A stretch of 64,000 nucleotides of DNA from Ideonella sp. (GCA_016721465.1 JADKIA010000026.1:18008-82007), one strand, 5' to 3'. Shown: positions 37,163 through 46,420, numbered from the stretch's first letter. The notes: generated from the sequence alone by a model not told the origin. Translations and numbers: made by a program.

Positions 37163-38704
37163 TCAGCGCCGGCGCCATGCGGCCAGCCCGATCACCAGCG
37201 CCGCCGCAGCCCACAGCGGCCACAGGCCTGCTCGCGAAAGCCAGGCCGCATAGGGCGTGTCACCGATGCGCCCCTCCACTTCGGACTCGAGCGTGCCCGC
37301 CTCGGCCGCCGGCAGACGTGCCACCACTTGGCCCTGGTGGTCGATGACGGTGGTGGCGCCGGTGTTGGTGGACCGGATGAAGGGCCGCTCGAATTCCAGC
37401 GCACGCATGCGCGAGAACTGCAGGTGCTGGTCCTGCACCATCCGAGTGCCGAACCACGCCAGGTTGCTGGCATTGACGAAGATGGTGGCGGCACGCCCAC
37501 CCACGGCGCTGCCGACGATGTCCTCGCCAAACAGGTCTTCGTAGCAGATCAAGGGCCGAAGGCGCTGCGCGCCAAGCGTCAGCGGCTCGCTGTTGCGACC
37601 TTGGGCCTGGTCGTCCAAGGGAATGTTCATGGCGCGGACAAACCACCGGAAACCGAAAGGAATCACCTCGCCAAAGGGCAGCAGGTGCTGCTTGCCGTAG
37701 ACGTAGGCCGTGGGTCCGGTGCCATCGCTGGCGGCCGACAAGCCCACCATCGAATTGACGTAGCCGTGCACGTCATCACCCATGAAGATGCCCACCAGCG
37801 CCGCGCGGCCGGGGCTGGAAACGGCCTGGTGCAGACGACGCCATTGGGCGGGATCCAGCGCCGACAAGGGCAAGGGCACCACCGATTCCGGCGTGACGAC
37901 CAGCGCACCGCGCGCGGCCGCCACATCGTGGGCCAGGCGCTCGAAATTGATGACCATGCGTTCGGTGTCGAACTTCAGGTCCTGCGCCACGTTCGGCTGC
38001 AACAGGCTCACCGTGAGCCGGCCCGTTGAACGGGTGAACCCCTGCGGCAGCAGCTGGCCAGCGGCGACCAGCAGCGCCATCGCCACGGCAGGCGCCACAC
38101 CGGCGCGCCGGCCGCCACGGCCTGCCGAGATGGCCGTCGCCAGTGCGGCAGCCGCTGCCGCGGCCAACGCGCCGATGCCGTACACGCCCATCCAGGGGGC
38201 CCAGGCCGCCAACGGGCCGGTGGTGTGCGCGTAGCCCGATGCCAGCCACGGAAACCCGCTGAGCCAGCTGGCCCGGGCGAGTTCGGCCGCCAGCCAGACG
38301 GCAGCAAACAGCAGGATGTCGGCCATGGGCCGATCTCGCCGCCAACGCGCAAACGCCGCGAAGGCCAGTGCGGTATAGATCGACAGCAGCAATGCCAACA
38401 ACACCACGGCGGCCACCGCCAACCCGGCCGGCATCCCACCGTAGCGGTGCATGCTGATGTAGAGCCACCACAGACCCGAGCCCAGCCACCCCAGCCCGAA
38501 GCCCACGCCGAGCCAGCCGGCCTGCCGGGTCGTGGCCGTGCGCAAGCGCCAGAACACCAGCGCCAGCGCGCCGATCTGCAGCCACCAGGCCTCTACCGGC
38601 GCAAAGCCTGCGGTGTGTACCAGGCCGGCCACCAGGGCAACGAACAGATTCCAGGCCCGGGCGCCCTGGCGGCTCACCCGGGGCGGGTGCGCAAGCCCCG
38701 GCAT
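37163..38704 (-). CDS. lnt: Apolipoprotein N-acyltransferase
   Basis: 513 residues. About seven membrane helices in the first 220 residues, then a nitrilase-like periplasmic domain with catalytic triad: Glu in VVTPESVVPLP, Lys in YGKQHLLPFGEVIPF, and Cys in LICYEDLFGE. A final helix is near the C-terminus (LWPLWAAAALVIGLAAW). It N-acylates the diacylglyceryl-Cys of lipoproteins at the inner membrane. The ATG overlaps the corC stop by one base (TGATG), so the two are coupled. Confidence 0.96.
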   Translation of the reverse strand: MPGLAHPPRVSRQGARAWNLFVALVAGLVHTAGFAPVEAWWLQIGALALVFWRLRTATTRQAGWLGVGFGLGWLGSGLWWLYISMHRYGGMPAGLAVAAVVLLALLLSIYTALAFAAFARWRRDRPMADILLFAAVWLAAELARASWLSGFPWLASGYAHTTGPLAAWAPWMGVYGIGALAAAAAAALATAISAGRGGRRAGVAPAVAMALLVAAGQLLPQGFTRSTGRLTVSLLQPNVAQDLKFDTERMVINFERLAHDVAAARGALVVTPESVVPLPLSALDPAQWRRLHQAVSSPGRAALVGIFMGDDVHGYVNSMVGLSAASDGTGPTAYVYGKQHLLPFGEVIPFGFRWFVRAMNIPLDDQAQGRNSEPLTLGAQRLRPLICYEDLFGEDIVGSAVGGRAATIFVNASNLAWFGTRMVQDQHLQFSRMRALEFERPFIRSTNTGATTVIDHQGQVVARLPAAEAGTLESEVEGRIGDTPYAAWLSRAGLWPLWAAAALVIGLAAWRRR

Positions 38705-39579
38705 CAGGCGCCCGGCTCGGACGCCGCGCGTGTGACGCGGAACCAGCGCACTGCGCCACCGCGAGTGAGCATCACCTGGAAGGCCAGATCGCCCACCATC
38801 ACCGTCTCGGCACGTCGCGGCACGCGGCCGAGTTCATGCGCCACCAGGCCGCCGATGGTGTCGAACTCGTCGGACGGCAAGGCCACGCCAAAGGCCGTGT
38901 TCACGGTGGCGATGGTGGTGTCGCCGGCCACACGCTGGGCACCATCGGCCAACGTGTAGATGCCGTTCTCGGCATCGGCCTCGTCGAACTCGTCCTCGAT
39001 CTCGCCGACGATCTCTTCCAGCACGTCCTCGATGGTGAGCAGGCCGGCGGTGTTGCCGAACTCGTCGATCACCATGGCCAGATGGTTGCGATTGGAGCGG
39101 AAATCGCGCAGCAACTCGTTGAGGTTCTTGGATTCGGGCACGAACACCGCTGGCCGCAGCAGTGTGCGCAGGTTCAGCTCGGGCGCCCGCTGCAGCTTGA
39201 GCAGGTCCTTGGCCATCAGGATGCCGATGATGTTGTCGCGCGCCCCATCGTGCACCGGGAAGCGCGAATGCCCGGTGTCGATCACCAAGGCCAGCAACTC
39301 GTCGTAGGGCGACGCGATGTCCAACAGATCCATGCGCGGCGCGGCCACCATGACGTCGCCGGCCGTCATGTCGGCCATGCGGATCACACCCTCGAGCATG
39401 GCCCGGGACTCGGGCGCGATCAGCTCGCGCTGCTCGGCATCGGCCAGCGTCTCCATCAGTTCCTCGCGCGAGTCCGGGCCGGGCGACACGAAATCGACCA
39501 GGCGGTCAAACAGGCTGCGGCGCTCTGCGACAGGGGCACTGCCGCGGTGGTGCGATCGACTTGGAGGGGGTTCTGACAC
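38704..39579 (-). CDS. corC: CorC/HlyC-type CBS-domain protein
   Basis: 291 residues from a GTG at 39579. Order: acidic N-terminus (SLFDRLVDFVSPGPDSREEL), CBS pair (VMVAAPRMDLLDI, SRFPVHDGARDNIIGILMAKDLL, VFVPESKNLNELLRDFRSNRNH), the conserved DEFGNTAGLLTIEDVLEEIVGEI, and the C-terminal CorC_HlyC domain. A longer frame to 39774 would add 65 residues of atypical sequence and overlaps the divergent promoter. The role in magnesium/cobalt efflux or membrane-protein support is by family. First gene of the corC-lnt-glyQ-glyS run. Confidence 0.92.
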   Translation of the reverse strand: MSEPPPSRSHHRGSAPVAERRSLFDRLVDFVSPGPDSREELMETLADAEQRELIAPESRAMLEGVIRMADMTAGDVMVAAPRMDLLDIASPYDELLALVIDTGHSRFPVHDGARDNIIGILMAKDLLKLQRAPELNLRTLLRPAVFVPESKNLNELLRDFRSNRNHLAMVIDEFGNTAGLLTIEDVLEEIVGEIEDEFDEADAENGIYTLADGAQRVAGDTTIATVNTAFGVALPSDEFDTIGGLVAHELGRVPRRAETVMVGDLAFQVMLTRGGAVRWFRVTRAASEPGA

Positions 39580-39749
39580 GACGGGTGTCGAGGGTGGCGA
39601 TGCGCAGAGAATACTCGATCGGCTTGACAGGGCTTCTGGCTTGCAACACAGTTCGCCGCCCTCACATGCCCCGTCGTGCGCTGCATCATTGCCCGCACGA
39701 TGGCTTCCACAGCCAGCTTTCTCCCAACCGGCACACCACAGGGTTCCCC

Positions 39750-40796
39750 ATGTCAAACGGCCTGATTCCTGCAACCATCCTGACGGGCTTCCTGGGCAGC
39801 GGCAAGACCACGCTGCTCAAGCGCGTGCTCACCGAATCCCATGGCCAGAAGATCGCCGTGATCGAGAACGAGTTCGGCGAAGAGAACATCGACAACGACA
39901 TCCTGGTGGCGGACACCAACGAGCAGATCATCCAGATGAACAACGGCTGCGTCTGCTGCACGATCCGCGAGGACCTGCGCACGACGCTGGCCGACTTGGC
40001 CGAAAAGCGCCGCAAGGGCGAGTTGCATTTCGATCGCGTGGTGATCGAGACCACTGGCCTGGCCGACCCCGGCCCGGTGGCGCAGACCTTCTTCATGGAC
40101 GACGAGATCGCCGAAAGCTACCTGCTGGACTCGATCCTGACCCTGGTCGACGCCAAGCACGCCGAAACCCAGCTGGACACCAGGCTCGAAGCACGCCGCC
40201 AGATCGGCTTCGCCGACCAGATCTTCATCAGCAAGTCCGACCTGGTGGGCGAGGCCGAAGTGGACGCGCTGATCCACCGCATCAAGCACATGAACCCGCG
40301 CGCGCCGCAGCAGAAGGTGCATTTCGGCGAGGTGCCGATCGCCAGCGTGTTCGACCTGCGCGGCTTCAACCTCAACGCCAAGCTCGAGATCGACCCCGAG
40401 TTCCTGACCGACGGCGGCCATGGTCACCACCATGATCACCATGACCACGACCATGAGCATGGCGAACACTGCGACCACCCGCACCATCACCAGCACGACG
40501 ACGACGTGAAGTCCTTCGTCTTCCGCTCGGACCGCGCGTTCAACGCCGCCAAGCTGGAAGACTTTCTCGGCTCGATCGTTCAGGTCTATGGCCCGAAGAT
40601 GCTGCGCTACAAGGGGGTGCTTTACATGAAGGGCAGTGACCGCAAGGTCGTCTTCCAGGGCGTGCACCAGCTCATGGGCAGCGATCTGGGCCCCAAATGG
40701 ATGCCGGGCGAGAAGAAGATGAGCAAGATGGTGTTCATCGGTGTCGACCTGCCGAAGGACATTCTGTTGCACGGTTTGGACGGCTGCCTCGTCTGA
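39750..40796 (+). CDS. COG0523 (CobW/ZigA-type) G3E GTPase with His-rich loop
   Basis: 348 residues. Walker A TGFLGSGKTTLL (residues 12-23), the metal motif CxCC (GCVCC, C67/C69/C70), ETTGLADPGPV, and G4 SKSD. Residues 224-252 are a loop with roughly half histidine plus Asp/Glu, a zinc-binding stretch. The CobW C-terminal domain follows (VKSFVFRSDRAFNAAKLEDFL). Such GTPases act as metal chaperones, usually zinc, delivering to client proteins. The neighbour is a dksA lacking its zinc ligands, an association known from zinc-limitation responses. An upstream in-frame extension to 39561 overlaps corC's leader and is unlikely. Confidence 0.92.
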   Translation: MSNGLIPATILTGFLGSGKTTLLKRVLTESHGQKIAVIENEFGEENIDNDILVADTNEQIIQMNNGCVCCTIREDLRTTLADLAEKRRKGELHFDRVVIETTGLADPGPVAQTFFMDDEIAESYLLDSILTLVDAKHAETQLDTRLEARRQIGFADQIFISKSDLVGEAEVDALIHRIKHMNPRAPQQKVHFGEVPIASVFDLRGFNLNAKLEIDPEFLTDGGHGHHHDHHDHDHEHGEHCDHPHHHQHDDDVKSFVFRSDRAFNAAKLEDFLGSIVQVYGPKMLRYKGVLYMKGSDRKVVFQGVHQLMGSDLGPKWMPGEKKMSKMVFIGVDLPKDILLHGLDGCLV

Positions 40797-40810
40797 GGCA
40801 TGCCCGTGGC

Positions 40811-40860
40811 TACAATCCGCGCGCCCGATTGAGCTGCCGAATGCCTCGTTGCATGGCAGC
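40811..40860 (+). promoter_or_regulatory. Candidate dksA promoter -10 and leader hairpin
   Basis: TACAAT at 40811-40816 is a good -10 element. It is followed by GCTGCC (40833-40838) pairing with GGCAGC (40855-40860), with an inner ATGC/GCAT pair, giving a bulged hairpin in the leader. The ribosome site GAGGAG begins at 40892. No run of T follows, so a terminator is unlikely; a leader structure affecting dksA expression is possible. Confidence 0.4.
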
Positions 40861-40904
40861 CCAAGGTGGATCACAGGTATAACGCCCAAGCGAGGAGACC
40901 TGAA

Positions 40905-41870
40905 TTGAGCAAGTCCTCGGCGAAAACACCGCCTCCCGCCAAACCCGCTGCCAAGCGCAAGGCCGTCAAGCCTGTGCCCGCGCCCGCACCCAAGGCCCCC
41001 GCCAAGAAAGCAGCGCCCGTGACCACCGCCAAGAAGTCCGCCCACTCCCCCGCTCCGGCGGCACCTGCAGCCACCAAGCCGGCGGCCAAGCCCGTACCCA
41101 AGTCCGCCGCCAAGGCCGCTGCTGCGCCTGCCGCGGCCAAGGCAGCACCGTCAAAGGTGGTGGCCCCACCCAAGCTGGTGGCCGTATCCAAACCGGCCGC
41201 CGAGCCCAAGGCTGTGGCCTTGCCCAAACCGGTTGCGGCGCCCAAGCCTCCCGCGAAGGCGGCGCCGGCGCCCAAGTCGTCCAACAAGCCGGGCATCATC
41301 CCGGTGCCCTCGGTGCCCCCCGTTCCGATCAATCGTTTTTCCGAGCGCTTCTCACCTCCGAAGCCTCCTTCCCGTGGATACCCTGAACCGATGGAAACCG
41401 TGAAGCCCGCTGTCAAAGCGGACCCGAAACTGATCAATGCCTGGAAGACCAAGGCCGGCCGCGATCTGACCGAACCCGAGCTGATGGCCATGCCTGAAGC
41501 CGAGTACATGAACGAGAAGCAACTGGAGTTCTTCCGCGCCCGCCTGCAGGCCCTGAAGGACGATCTGCTGTCCAACGCCGGCGAAACCACCGAGCACCTT
41601 CGCGAAGACACCTCCATCGTGCCGGACCCGGCCGACCGTGCGACGATCGAAGAAGAGCATGCACTCGAGTTGCGCACCCGCGACCGCGAGCGCAAGTTGT
41701 TGAAGAAGATCTCGCAATCGCTCACCCGCATCGATTCTGGCGACTATGGCTTCTGCGACGAGACCGGCGAGCCCATCGGTCTGGGCCGGCTGTTGGCCCG
41801 TCCCACGGCGACGCTGTCACTCGAAGCGCAACAGCGGCGCGAGATGAAGCAGAAGATGTTCGGGGATTGA
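40905..41870 (+). CDS. dksA: DksA with long basic N-terminal extension and no zinc finger
   Basis: 321 residues from a TTG at 40905, chosen because GAGGAG lies eight bases upstream; an ATG at 40866 has no such site. Residues 1 to about 150 are almost only Ala, Lys, Pro, Val and Ser. The DksA domain follows: AWKTKAGRDLTEPELMAMPE, coiled-coil tip DPADRATIEEE with both catalytic Asp residues, and YGFCDETGEPIGLGRLLARP. Of the four zinc Cys in E. coli DksA only the first (Cys284) remains; the others are Thr, Ser and Ala. It would act on RNA polymerase with ppGpp. A start at 41391 would give a 160-residue classical protein. Confidence 0.9.
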   Translation: MSKSSAKTPPPAKPAAKRKAVKPVPAPAPKAPAKKAAPVTTAKKSAHSPAPAAPAATKPAAKPVPKSAAKAAAAPAAAKAAPSKVVAPPKLVAVSKPAAEPKAVALPKPVAAPKPPAKAAPAPKSSNKPGIIPVPSVPPVPINRFSERFSPPKPPSRGYPEPMETVKPAVKADPKLINAWKTKAGRDLTEPELMAMPEAEYMNEKQLEFFRARLQALKDDLLSNAGETTEHLREDTSIVPDPADRATIEEEHALELRTRDRERKLLKKISQSLTRIDSGDYGFCDETGEPIGLGRLLARPTATLSLEAQQRREMKQKMFGD

Positions 41871-41903
41871 AGTCGGTGATCCAGCGCTGAGCACCACGGA
41901 ACC

Positions 41904-43679
41904 ATGGCCGAACCCAAGGACAACGAGAGCTTCTTCCGCAAGGTGGTGAAGTTCGTTTCCAATCCGTCCACCGAGTGGTCGGAGATCCATTCGCGCCACG
42001 ACGAGCTGCGCGACGGCGACCTCGAGAAGTCCGAGCTCAAGGCCATGGTGGAGCGCAAGCGGCGCAACGACTTCGTGCGCAAGCGCGAGTTCGACACGCT
42101 GCGGCGGCTGCGCCGAGAGGGTCTGTCGCCGGAGCAATTGGCAGCCTTGGGCGGCTCGTCGCGCATCGACGACTCGGAAGCGCGGATGTCGGAGACCAGC
42201 ATCCGGCAGGACACCCACGTCAAGGCCAAGATCGACGAGATCGAGCAGCAGATGGTGGGCGAAGGGTTCCGCAACACCAGCCGTCGCGCCACGGGCAGCT
42301 TCAATGCCCCCACCGAACCATTGGCATTTCAGCCGCCCCACGGCACCAGGCCGGGAGCTGCAGGCCGGCAGGCGGCTGCCGCCCAGGCCGCGAAGCACCA
42401 ACCCGACGAAGAGCGGCTGCCCGCACTGCCGCCCTTGCCGGCCTTCGACCCTCCGGTCTCCACGGCGCCCGCACCCGTGACGATGGGCGTGGGCATGGCA
42501 CCTTTGATCCCGCCCAAGGCTGCGCCCCCGACCGTGTCGCGCCGGGAAGCCTCGATGGCCAAACCCGAGGCACCGAGCGCGGTGGAAGTGAGCGAGGTCG
42601 TGCACGACCCCGAGCTGGACGAATCGGTGATCGCGTTTGCCAATGCCGACTTCCACCACTGCGAGAGCTCGCTGACGCTGTTGGTCGATGAGGGTGGAAG
42701 CCGGCACCAGCACAGCGAGACATGGCATGTGCTGTTTGACCTGTATCGGGCCATCGGCCAGCAGGCCAAGTTCGAGAACCGGGCGCTGGACTATGCCAAC
42801 CTGTTCGGCAGTTCGGCGCCGCAGTGGTTCTCGTTGCCTCAGTTGGTGGCCAATGCGGCGGCCGAGGAAGTGCCTTCCGCCCCGCGTCAGGTTGGCGAGG
42901 TCGGGTGGGCCTGTCCGCCTCAACTGGACGTGGACGCCGTGGCGCGCCTGCGCTCGACCTTGCTGCAACTGCCGCTGCCCTGGGTGCTGGATTGGTCGGC
43001 GCTGAAGGCCATCGATGCCGAGGCCGCCTCGCACCTGACTGCGCTGTTCCGCCTGTGGGCACCGCAGCGCGTGGAAATGCGTTGGCTCAGTGGCGATCAG
43101 TTGCTCGCCACATTGCAGGAAGCCGCGCCCACGGGCTCGCGCGACGCCGACCCGGCCTATTGGATGGCTCGCCTCGAAGCCCTGCGCCTGGCCAACCGTC
43201 CGGATCAATTCGATGAAGTGGCCATCGACTACTGCGTCACCTACGAGGTCTCGCCGCCGTCTTGGGAGCGTGCCGAGTGCGTGGTGCGCATCAGCGGGGC
43301 CACGCTGTCCACCAGCACCCCGCCGATGTCCATCATCAGCGATGTGTCGACCAGTTTCATGGACAGCAACCTGGTCGATGACGGCCAGCAGGCCGTGCAG
43401 GTGGCCAGTGTGGAGTTGTCCGGCCAACTGGTGGGCGACATCGGGGCCACGCTGAGCAGCCTGGACCAGCGGCTGGGCGCAGCGCCGCTGATCACCGTGT
43501 CCTGTGCGCGCCTGATCCGCGTCGATTTCATCGCCGCCGGCGACCTGCTGAACTGGGTGCTGTCCAAGCGCACCCAGGACCGCGGCGTGACCTTCACCGA
43601 ATCGCACCGCCTGATCGCGCTGTTCTTCGGCGCCATGGGCATCAACGAGCACGCACGAGTGCAAGTCCGACGCGATTGA
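41904..43679 (+). CDS. STAS-domain protein conserved in Burkholderiales
   Basis: 591 residues. A charged helical N-terminus (ELKAMVERKRRNDFVRKREFDTLRRLRR) is followed by a Pro/Ala-rich linker at about 130-215. Two domains follow: an alpha-helical part near SSLTLLVDEGGSRHQHSETWHVLFDLYRA (split here by family similarity), and a C-terminal STAS-like beta/alpha module with VTVSCARLIRVDFIAAGDLLNW. STAS modules act as anti-anti-sigma or partner-switch elements, but no kinase or sigma gene is adjacent. It lies between dksA and hslV, 33 nt after dksA. Function unknown. Confidence 0.7.
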   Translation: MAEPKDNESFFRKVVKFVSNPSTEWSEIHSRHDELRDGDLEKSELKAMVERKRRNDFVRKREFDTLRRLRREGLSPEQLAALGGSSRIDDSEARMSETSIRQDTHVKAKIDEIEQQMVGEGFRNTSRRATGSFNAPTEPLAFQPPHGTRPGAAGRQAAAAQAAKHQPDEERLPALPPLPAFDPPVSTAPAPVTMGVGMAPLIPPKAAPPTVSRREASMAKPEAPSAVEVSEVVHDPELDESVIAFANADFHHCESSLTLLVDEGGSRHQHSETWHVLFDLYRAIGQQAKFENRALDYANLFGSSAPQWFSLPQLVANAAAEEVPSAPRQVGEVGWACPPQLDVDAVARLRSTLLQLPLPWVLDWSALKAIDAEAASHLTALFRLWAPQRVEMRWLSGDQLLATLQEAAPTGSRDADPAYWMARLEALRLANRPDQFDEVAIDYCVTYEVSPPSWERAECVVRISGATLSTSTPPMSIISDVSTSFMDSNLVDDGQQAVQVASVELSGQLVGDIGATLSSLDQRLGAAPLITVSCARLIRVDFIAAGDLLNWVLSKRTQDRGVTFTESHRLIALFFGAMGINEHARVQVRRD

Positions 43680-43737
43680 CCGTCCGCTGCAGTGCGCTGG
43701 CACCGCAGCGCCCCGCCTTCTCGAAAGCAAGCTCCTC

Positions 43738-44286
43738 ATGGAACCCTTCCACGGCACCACCATCGTCAGCGTGCGGCGGCAGACGCCTGCGGGCTGGCAG
43801 GTCGCACTCGGCGGCGACGGTCAGGTCACGCTCGGCAACATCGTCGTCAAGGCCACGGCACGCAAGGTACGCAGGCTGCATCGGGAGCAGGTCCTGGCCG
43901 GATTCGCCGGCGCGACCGCAGACGCATTCACGCTGTTCGAGCGATTCGAAGCCAAGCTGGAGAAGCATCAGGGCAACCTGGTGCGCGCCGCCATCGAGCT
44001 CACCAAGGACTGGCGCACCGACCGTGTGCTGCGCCGCCTCGAGGCCATGCTGGCCGTGGCCGATCTGGAGACCTCGCTGATCATCACCGGCAATGGCGAT
44101 GTGCTGGAACCCGAGCAGGGGGTGATCGCCATCGGTTCGGGCGGCGCCTACGCGCAGGCCGCGGCGCGCGCCTTGCTGGCCCACACCGAACTGAACGCAC
44201 AGGACATCGTCAAGCAATCGCTGGTGATCGCCGGCGACCTGTGCATCTACACCAACCAGAACCACACCATCGAAACACTCGGTTGA
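43738..44286 (+). CDS. hslV: HslV peptidase subunit of the HslUV protease
   Basis: 182 residues. The catalytic N-terminal Thr lies in GTTIVSVRR, exposed after removal of a six-residue propeptide, longer than the single Met of E. coli. GDGQVTLGN, KVRRLHREQVLAGFAGATADAFTLF (divided for clarity at the Lys/Arg patch), and IAIGSGGAYAQAAARAL are family features. It forms the double hexamer core of the ATP-dependent protease with HslU, encoded four bases downstream. Confidence 0.96.
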   Translation: MEPFHGTTIVSVRRQTPAGWQVALGGDGQVTLGNIVVKATARKVRRLHREQVLAGFAGATADAFTLFERFEAKLEKHQGNLVRAAIELTKDWRTDRVLRRLEAMLAVADLETSLIITGNGDVLEPEQGVIAIGSGGAYAQAAARALLAHTELNAQDIVKQSLVIAGDLCIYTNQNHTIETLG

Positions 44287-44290
44287 TCCG

Positions 44291-45634
44291 ATGTCCATGA
44301 CCCCTCAAGAAATCGTCTCCGAACTCGACCGCCACATCGTCGGCCAGGCGGCAGCCAAGCGCGCCGTGGCCATTGCCTTGCGCAACCGCTGGCGCCGGCA
44401 GCAGGTGAGCGAGGCACTGCGGGCCGAGATCACGCCCAAGAACATCCTGATGATCGGCCCCACCGGCGTGGGCAAGACCGAGATCGCGCGGCGCCTGGCC
44501 CGGCTGGCCGACGCGCCCTTCATCAAGGTGGAGGCCACGAAGTTCACCGAGGTGGGCTATGTCGGAAAGGACGTGGACACGATCATCCGCGATCTGGTGG
44601 ACATGGCTGTCAAGCAGGAGCGAGAGGCGGCCATCAAGCGCCAGCGCGTGCGCGCCGAAGACGCCGCCGAGGAGCGCATCCTCGACGCGCTGGTGCCGCC
44701 GCCTCGCGATTCGCGCGGCGAGATCGGCTTCGGCGCCGGCGCCGCGCCGGCACCTGAGAACACCGCGCGCCAGGTGATGCGCAAGCGCCTGCGCGAGGGA
44801 CTGCTCGACGACAAGGAAATCGAGCTCGACATCGCCGAGCCGCGCAGTGCCATGGAGATCATGACACCGCCCGGCATGGAGGAGATGGCCGAGCAGCTCA
44901 AAGGCATGTTCTCGCAGCTGGGCGCGAGCAAGACCAAGACCCGCAAGCTCAGGATCGCCGAGGCGCAGAGGCTGCTGGTGGACGAAGAGGCCGCCAAACT
45001 CGTCAACGACGAGGACATCAAGAGCGCCGCCCTGGCCAATGCCGAGAACAACGGCATCGTGTTCATCGACGAGATCGACAAGGTGACTTCACGCTCGGAC
45101 CATGGGGGCGCGGAGGTGTCACGTCAGGGCGTGCAGCGCGACCTGTTGCCACTGGTGGAGGGCACCACCGTGACCACCAAGCACGGCATGGTGCGCACCG
45201 ACCACATCCTGTTCATCGCCTCGGGTGCCTTCCACCTGGCCAAGCCCAGCGACCTGATCCCGGAGCTGCAGGGGCGTTTCCCGATCCGGGTGGAGCTGGG
45301 CTCGCTGTCGGTGGACGATTTCGAGGCCATCCTCACCAGCACGCACGCCAGCCTGATCAAGCAGTACCAGGCCCTGCTCGCCACCGAAGGCGTGACGCTC
45401 GAGGTGGCGCCGGAAGGCGTGCGCAGGCTGGCGCAGATCGCCTACGACGTGAACGAGCGCACCGAGAACATCGGCGCCCGCCGTCTGGCCACGGTGATGG
45501 AGCGCCTGCTGGACGAAATCAGCTTCGATGCGCCGCGGCTTTCCGGGCAGACCGTGCGCATCGATGCCACCGCCGTCGACGCCAAGTTGGCCGAGCTGTC
45601 GCGCAACGAGGATTTGTCGCGATTCATCCTCTGA
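44291..45634 (+). CDS. hslU: HslU ATPase subunit of the HslUV protease
   Basis: 447 residues. Starts TPQEIVSELDRHIVGQ. Walker A GPTGVGKTEIARRLA, the GYVG pore loop (FTEVGYVGKDVD), intermediate domain around residues 110-240, Walker B GIVFIDEIDK, and sensor 2 region ENIGARRLATVMERLL. The C-terminus ends DLSRFIL, the tail that inserts into HslV. It unfolds substrates in the cytosol. Same operon as hslV; convergent with coaX. Confidence 0.97.
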   Translation: MSMTPQEIVSELDRHIVGQAAAKRAVAIALRNRWRRQQVSEALRAEITPKNILMIGPTGVGKTEIARRLARLADAPFIKVEATKFTEVGYVGKDVDTIIRDLVDMAVKQEREAAIKRQRVRAEDAAEERILDALVPPPRDSRGEIGFGAGAAPAPENTARQVMRKRLREGLLDDKEIELDIAEPRSAMEIMTPPGMEEMAEQLKGMFSQLGASKTKTRKLRIAEAQRLLVDEEAAKLVNDEDIKSAALANAENNGIVFIDEIDKVTSRSDHGGAEVSRQGVQRDLLPLVEGTTVTTKHGMVRTDHILFIASGAFHLAKPSDLIPELQGRFPIRVELGSLSVDDFEAILTSTHASLIKQYQALLATEGVTLEVAPEGVRRLAQIAYDVNERTENIGARRLATVMERLLDEISFDAPRLSGQTVRIDATAVDAKLAELSRNEDLSRFIL

Positions 45635-45652
45635 CGCCGGCCGGCACAGAGG

Positions 45653-46420
45653 CTACAAGGCCAAGCGGTGCGCCTGCAGCGCCAGCAGGCCCTCAAAGAC
45701 CAGTGACTCGATCAACTCGTGCTCGATTTCGAGCGCCGGCCCGACCTTCCAGCCTGCGCCGCCGGTCATCAGTGTGAGCGGTGGCGCGCCACATCGGCGC
45801 GTCAGGTGTCGGTGCATGCGCTCGATGGCGCCGGTGATGGCGTAAGTGCCGCCACTGGTCAGGCCATCGCTGGTGTTGGTGGGGAATTCCACCACCTCGC
45901 CCGTTGGCACGCGCAGGCCGGCGGTGCCGCTCTCCAGTGCGCGCAGCATGATGCCGTGGCCGGGCAGGATCAAGCCGCCCAGGAAGCGTCCGTTGGCGTC
46001 CAGCGCATCCACCGTGACGGCGGTGCCGATCATCACCACCAGCGTGGGCAAGTTCAGGCCTCGGGCCCTCACCAGGTGGCGTGCGCCGATCTGTGCCACG
46101 AAACGATCCGCGCCCAGCCGACCAGGGTAGTCGTAGCCATTGACCACGCCGCCGTCGTGTGCGCTGCTGGCCACCCAGCGTGGCTCGACATCCCACAGCT
46201 CCAGTTGCTCTTCCACCCGTCGCCGCACGGCGTCGCCTGCAACGTTGCAGCCCAGCATGCTGCCTGGCGCCGACAACTGCTTCCACTCATTCTCGGCAAG
46301 CTGGTCGATGTTCTCCAGGAACACCGCTCCATGGGCCAGCAGCGGCGCGCCCGGCTGCGGCGAGGCATACCGCGCCCACTTCAGGCGCGTGTTGCCGATG
46401 TCGATGGCGAAGAAGCCCAT
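45653..46420 (-). CDS. coaX: Type III pantothenate kinase
   Basis: 255 residues of the ASKHA fold. Phosphate motif AIDIGNTRLKWAR, GADRFVAQIGARHL, the nucleotide motif VVMIGTAVTVDAL, ILPGHGIMLRAL and TSDGLTSGGTYAITGAIER. It phosphorylates pantothenate at the first step of coenzyme A synthesis and needs a monovalent cation. In many relatives it follows birA, which is absent here. Ends 18 bases from hslU. Confidence 0.94.
   Translation of the reverse strand: MGFFAIDIGNTRLKWARYASPQPGAPLLAHGAVFLENIDQLAENEWKQLSAPGSMLGCNVAGDAVRRRVEEQLELWDVEPRWVASSAHDGGVVNGYDYPGRLGADRFVAQIGARHLVRARGLNLPTLVVMIGTAVTVDALDANGRFLGGLILPGHGIMLRALESGTAGLRVPTGEVVEFPTNTSDGLTSGGTYAITGAIERMHRHLTRRCGAPPLTLMTGGAGWKVGPALEIEHELIESLVFEGLLALQAHRLAL

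Noticed and set aside
39624..39650. TTGACA as -35 of the COG0523 GTPase gene
   Set aside because: No acceptable -10 hexamer follows at 16-18 bases, so the promoter is not supported.
39580..39774. 65-residue N-terminal extension of CorC
   Set aside because: The extended sequence is unlike CorC, overlaps the divergent promoter area, and a GTG start gives the usual length.
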